34,396 nucleotides of DNA from Clostridia bacterium (lineage in GTDB: Bacteria; Bacillota; Clostridia; Christensenellales; CAG-138): positions 1 through 34,396 of the forward strand of contig JAFPWD010000025.1 of assembly GCA_017395105.1 (NCBI GenBank). Reading direction: 5' to 3'. This document shows positions 31,467-34,396 of this stretch, in pieces (the stretch's first letter is position 1; every line of letters begins with the position of its first letter). Below the pieces are notes generated by a model. It ran no database searches and was not told the origin of the DNA. It saw nothing but the letters and a program-made list of their open reading frames with translations. The position numbers and the translations under genes are program-made.

Positions 31467-32375
31467 ATGCGATATTTAACACGCGAAATGGACGGAAAAA
31501 TGCAAAGGTCCGGTGCATTCTACGACTTTGAGTCCATCGAGGATCGGGAGTATTCCGAGGCGGAGATACGCGCATTTTACAAAAAGAAGCTGGATGAAAG
31601 GCTTGCGAGCGAGCTCGAGTACTATGAGTATATGAAGAGCGTATCTGCGGGCGATATCGCATTTTGCGCCGCAAGCACGGAGGACGGCGAGCAGGTGCTG
31701 AGCGAGGAGGATGCCTCGGCGCTCAACGAACAGCTTGCCGCGGCTCTTGAAACGCTGAAAGACGCTCCGCCGCCCGATCCCAAGCGGGTGGAGCGTGAGT
31801 TTCGCGCCTCATGCAGAAGAATGATAAGGCTGATCGGCGCATACTATCCCGAATGGCTGCGCGAGCTGGGCGATCTGCGGCTGTTTTCATACGGCTATCT
31901 TAATAAAAGCGCGTACGACCGCCTAAAAGCTGAATGCGAGCAGATGGAGCGCGAGTTCGAAAATATGAAGCGCGAATATCGCGAGGAATGTGAAAGGCAA
32001 AACATACCCGAGCGCATAAACAAAGCCTTCTATACCCATGACGACGAGCTGCTCGGCATACGAAAGCGGGGCAAGGCGCTTGAAATGTATCTGCGGCGCT
32101 GCGGCGGTTTTGACGAAAGCGAGGAATATCGGCGCATAACCTTCAAGGATGCGCAGGTATTGGAAAGGGATCGAAGCCTTGCTCCGAGGCTTTCATTCGA
32201 TGAGGACGGCAAGCCAAGCTCCAATATAACTTTTCTGTATTTCGAGATCTTTAGAAGCGAGCGCGGTTATGAGGTTCATACGATGTTCTTTAAATACGGG
32301 AAGGACAGCCTTAAGTATCTGACCGTGGACTGCGCGGACGTGGTTTATGAGGACGGGGCGGGGTTTAATTTATGA
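31467..32375 (+). CDS. DUF4085 family protein
   Basis: A 302-residue soluble, strongly charged and largely helical protein; ATG 31467 follows GGAGGAAG. The opening MRYLTREM-(x)-MQRSG, the stretch YYPEWLRELGDLRLFSYGYLNKSAYDRLK, and the C-terminal beta part (FLYFEIFRSERGYEVHTMF, KYLTVDCADVVYED) match DUF4085, which is widespread in Bacillota with no known role. A coiled-coil is likely at about 145-180 (ECEQMEREFENMKREYREECE). Its last four bases overlap the start of the DUF1905 gene, so the two are translationally coupled. Confidence 0.75.
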   Translation: MRYLTREMDGKMQRSGAFYDFESIEDREYSEAEIRAFYKKKLDERLASELEYYEYMKSVSAGDIAFCAASTEDGEQVLSEEDASALNEQLAAALETLKDAPPPDPKRVEREFRASCRRMIRLIGAYYPEWLRELGDLRLFSYGYLNKSAYDRLKAECEQMEREFENMKREYREECERQNIPERINKAFYTHDDELLGIRKRGKALEMYLRRCGGFDESEEYRRITFKDAQVLERDRSLAPRLSFDEDGKPSSNITFLYFEIFRSERGYEVHTMFFKYGKDSLKYLTVDCADVVYEDGAGFNL

Positions 32376-32668
32376 GCGAATCCACCAAAAAACACAGATT
32401 TGAATACTCTTCTCCCCTCTGCGTGATGCCCGACGGCGGCGCATTTGTCGTTTTCCCGTGGAACGTGCGCGAGGTTTTCGGGCGCGGCAGGGCGCAGGTT
32501 CACGCGCTGTTCGATGGTGTTCCCTACGACGGCAGCATCGTCAATATGGGGCTTAAAAACGAGGACGGCTCGGTGTGCTATGTTATCGGCGTTTTAAAGT
32601 CGATAAGAGCGAAGATAGGCAAAGGGGACGGGGATATTATTCATGTTGTGATAGAGGAACGGAGCTGA
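32372..32668 (+). CDS. DUF1905 family protein
   Basis: A 98-residue protein. The ATG at 32372 overlaps the preceding TGA (ATGA). GGAFVVFPWNVREVFGRGRAQVHALFDGVPYDGSIVNMG followed by YVIGVLKSIRAKIGKGDGDIIHVVIEE is the standard DUF1905 sequence, a small beta-barrel domain often found alone or joined to an OmdA (YdeI-like) helix. Here only the barrel is present. Its role is unknown. Repeat copy B begins six bases after its stop. Confidence 0.88.
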   Translation: MSESTKKHRFEYSSPLCVMPDGGAFVVFPWNVREVFGRGRAQVHALFDGVPYDGSIVNMGLKNEDGSVCYVIGVLKSIRAKIGKGDGDIIHVVIEERS

Positions 32669-32673
32669 AATCA

Positions 32674-32735
32674 AGCGAATAGTGAATGATGAAGAGTGAA
32701 TAGCTGCGCAGGAAATTCCAATGGAATTTTAAAAG
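32674..32735 (+). repeat. Dispersed 3'-end repeat, copy B
   Basis: GCGAATAGTGAATGATGAAGAG is identical to copy C; GGAAATTCCAATGGAATTTT replaces the hairpin. Confidence 0.6.
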
Positions 32736-32769
32736 AAATAATATTGTTTTTTGCCATAAGGAGTGGAAT

Positions 32770-33528
32770 ATGGATTATCAGGATATAAATGCGAAAACCA
32801 TCGACCGCTGGATCGAGGAGGGCTGGGAATGGGGCATCCCCATCTCGCACGAGGTCTACTTGAGCGCGCTTCGCGGCGAATGGAAGGTACTTTTAACGCC
32901 CACCAAGCCCGTGCCGAAGTCATGGTTCGGCGAGCTTAAAGGAAAGAAGCTGCTCGGGCTTGCGAGCGGCGGCGGTCAGCAGATGCCGATATTTACGGCG
33001 CTCGGCGCAGTTTGCACGGTGCTCGATTATTCGGATAAGCAGCTCGAGAGCGAGCGGCTCGTTGCCGAAAGGGAGAATTATCAAATTGAAATCGTAAAAG
33101 CGGATATGACGAAGCCCCTGCCTTTTGCGGATGAAAGCTTCGATATCATCTTTCATCCCGTTTCGAATTGCTATGTTCGCGAGGTCGAGCCGATCTGGCG
33201 CGAATGCTTCCGCGTTTTGAAAAAGGGCGGCGTGCTGCTTTCGGGGCTCGATAACGGAATGAATTTCCTTTTCGGCGAGGATGAAACGCGGGTGGTGAAC
33301 TCCCTGCCCTTCGATCCGATAGCAAACCCCGAGCAAAGGCGGCAGCTTGAAGCGGACGACTGCGGGATGCAGTTTTCGCATACGCTCGAGGAGCAGCTCG
33401 GCGGGCAGCTCCGCGCGGGGTTCACCCTGACCGATCTCTACGAGGATACCAACGGCGAAGGCTTCCTGCACGAGATGAATATTCCCTGCTTTGTCGCCAC
33501 AAGAGCGGTGAAGGGAGTTGGCGAATAG
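32770..33528 (+). CDS. Class I SAM-dependent methyltransferase
   Basis: A 252-residue protein; ATG 32770 follows AAGGAG. Motif I is LLGLASGGGQQ (SAM binding), followed by CTVLDYSDKQLESE for the ribose, KADMTKPLPFADESFDIIFHPV (motif II/III) and ECFRVLKKGGVLLSGL, which is the methyltransferase 11/25 fold. The N-terminus (ARTIDRWIEEGWEWG-like) fits the small-molecule or ubiquinone-type subgroup common in gut Clostridia. The substrate cannot be told. Its stop codon lies within repeat copy C. No promoter is obvious and it may be read from the operon upstream. Confidence 0.85.
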   Translation: MDYQDINAKTIDRWIEEGWEWGIPISHEVYLSALRGEWKVLLTPTKPVPKSWFGELKGKKLLGLASGGGQQMPIFTALGAVCTVLDYSDKQLESERLVAERENYQIEIVKADMTKPLPFADESFDIIFHPVSNCYVREVEPIWRECFRVLKKGGVLLSGLDNGMNFLFGEDETRVVNSLPFDPIANPEQRRQLEADDCGMQFSHTLEEQLGGQLRAGFTLTDLYEDTNGEGFLHEMNIPCFVATRAVKGVGE

Positions 33529-33575
33529 TGAATGATGAAGAGCTGTGGTTGAAATTCCTGCGGAATTTTTGCCGA
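33521..33575 (+). repeat. Dispersed 3'-end repeat, copy C
   Basis: GCGAATAGTGAATGATGAAGAG matches copy B and GTTGAAATTCCTGCGGAATTT matches copy A, so this copy joins the two. The stop codon of the methyltransferase is inside it. Confidence 0.65.
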
Positions 33576-33647
33576 ATAAAACCATAGCCGCACCGTGTCA
33601 TAGGGAAACTATGTGACAGGTGGGTACGCCGATACGCGAAAACAATT

Positions 33648-33691
33648 AAAAACAGTTCTGTGCATATCAAAGGTGCATGGAGCTGTTTTTG
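33648..33691 (+). terminator. Terminator after the methyltransferase gene
   Basis: AAAACAGTTC pairs with GAGCTGTTTT around a central part containing TGC/GCA, ending in TTTTT. Confidence 0.6.
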
Positions 33692-34010
33692 CTATGCTGA
33701 TAATGATACAATTATTCCATGCTCGCTCCATCAAACCTTAGCTTAAACAATTATGTAAGGGCTGTTTAGCTTCGGTTATCAGGATCACTCATTATCAACA
33801 AACCTTGAGCTATCAAAACCTGTGTTGTCACGCAACGAAGTCATTATAGCATATGCATATTGAAAATGCAGCTTTAAGAAAACGCCGATATAGTAAGAAA
33901 ACCTTGACAAAGAATGTGAATCTATTTATTGGTGATGCTGCTGAAAAATACAAGTAACAACAGGTGAAAATAAGGAATGCGTTACGAAACCAAACGGGAT
34001 ATTATTTTGC

Positions 34011-34041
34011 TTGACAAACGGGGGGGCGGATATGCTATACT
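34011..34041 (+). promoter_or_regulatory. Promoter with G7 run in the spacer
   Basis: -35 TTGACA (34011-34016) and -10 TATACT (34036-34041) with TGC before it. The spacer is 19 bp, two more than ideal, and includes seven G at 34020-34026. Confidence 0.7.
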
Positions 34042-34099
34042 GATGCTGTTGCAGAGCGAATAGCTTTGTGATACAATAAATATTAAAGGAGGCATGCTT

Positions 34100-34396
34100 A
34101 TGAAGAAAACGCTCTCCCTATTTATGGCAGCTGTTATGCTGTTGCTGTTGCCTGCCAATATGCTTGCATCAGGTATATTCGGCGCACAGAACGAGCCCAC
34201 GCGGGTAAAGCAGTTGGACGAGTTGCGCGAAAGCAATTCGGACACCTATCTTTTGTCCGACGGCTCGTATGAATGCGTTGTTTACGCGGCAGATAAGTAT
34301 TATAAGGACGATTCCGGCAAATACGTCGAGATCGATCATTCCATCGTAAGGGCGCAGAGCCTTCGCTTCGGCAAAAGCTATGCTTATAAAAATGCA
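34100..34396 (+). CDS. Surface protein of the DNRLRE type, N-terminal part (runs off window)
   Basis: The first 99 codons of a gene; ATG 34100 is seven bases after AAAGGAGG. Residues 1-23 are a signal peptide (KKTLSLFMAAVMLLLLPANMLAS). The mature N-terminus, DTYLLSDGSYECVVYAADKYYKDDSGKYVEIDHSI, is the opening module of large clostridial wall proteins that carry DNRLRE and RHS-like repeats. The sequence opening this window is the matching later part of such a protein, including a similar FGKNYISYEN to the FGKSYAYKN here. So this is a paralogue, or the same repeated gene at a contig end. Confidence 0.8.
   Translation, partial: MKKTLSLFMAAVMLLLLPANMLASGIFGAQNEPTRVKQLDELRESNSDTYLLSDGSYECVVYAADKYYKDDSGKYVEIDHSIVRAQSLRFGKSYAYKNA

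Larger units (their letters stand above)
33529..34099 (+). other. 571-base gene-poor, AT-rich region
   Basis: I see the end of repeat C, a hairpin near 33595-33622 (TGTCA/TGACA arms), a likely terminator at 33648-33691, an AT-rich stretch with no supported gene, and the promoter at 34011-34041. A 34-codon frame at 33853 has no ribosome site and I do not annotate it. The composition differs from the rest of the window and may mark an old insertion. Confidence 0.55.

Noticed and set aside
33853-33957. 34-codon frame in the AT-rich region
   Set aside because: No ribosome binding site, no promoter at a fitting distance and no recognisable protein pattern.

Overview
The window looks like chromosomal DNA of an uncultured, spore-forming member of the Bacillota, probably class Clostridia. 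The grounds are a SpoIIE-type phosphatase gene, strong AGGAGG-type ribosome binding sites, many near-consensus sigma-A promoters, a split glycine decarboxylase (gcvPA/gcvPB), small XRE repressors and Thr-Pro-rich surface proteins. Coding GC is moderate to fairly high. I see no rRNA, tRNA, CRISPR array, integrase, transposase or complete insertion sequence.

Layout. (1) 1-2861: the 3' part of a DNRLRE/pre-peptidase-domain surface protein, broken by a one-base frameshift, then a Thr-Pro-rich lipoprotein. (2) 3047-7660: a glycine cleavage operon gcvT-gcvH-gcvPA-gcvPB with its own promoter, a structured leader and terminators. (3) 7700-9680: a small membrane protein, a minus-strand probable DNA-binding protein with a consensus promoter and candidate operators, and a DUF11 protein. 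(4) 9786-13858: a cassette like Bacillus ydjI-ydjG-ydjH (SPFH protein, zinc-ribbon membrane protein, TPM protein). (5) 13860-16170: two small XRE-repressor cassettes. The first, with a Cys-rich 48-residue protein and an unknown protein, lies between the ydjH-like gene and a duplicated copy of that gene's 3' end and terminator. Each cassette has a pair of 17-bp palindromes set 25 bp apart over its promoter. (6) 16400-18956: peptidase T and a membrane-anchored XRE protein. (7) 19029-23124: mostly minus-strand genes: a small membrane protein, a decayed lipoprotein gene, a YunG-like protein, a ZIP metal transporter and an anchored PIG-L-type deacetylase. (8) 23388-27211: a short SpoIIE, a membrane-tethered solute-binding protein and an orphan ParB/Noc-like protein. 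(9) 27310-29382: two minus-strand genes carrying three copies of an uncharacterised membrane domain. (10) 29751-33528: an ABC exporter, DUF4085 and DUF1905 proteins and a methyltransferase. (11) 33529-34396: a 571-base gene-poor stretch, then the 5' end of another surface-protein gene like the one that opens the window.

How the genes fit together. The gcv genes encode the T, H and both P subunits for glycine breakdown or synthesis; the L protein and lipoylation genes are not in the window. The SPFH, zinc-ribbon and TPM genes probably form an envelope-stress membrane assembly. The two XRE cassettes appear to be independent repressor/target modules built on one operator plan. The best candidates for undescribed biology are the XRE/Cys-rich cassette with its flanking ydjH-tail duplication, the triplicated membrane domain at 27310-29382, and a seven-G run inside a surface-protein promoter at 34020-34026.
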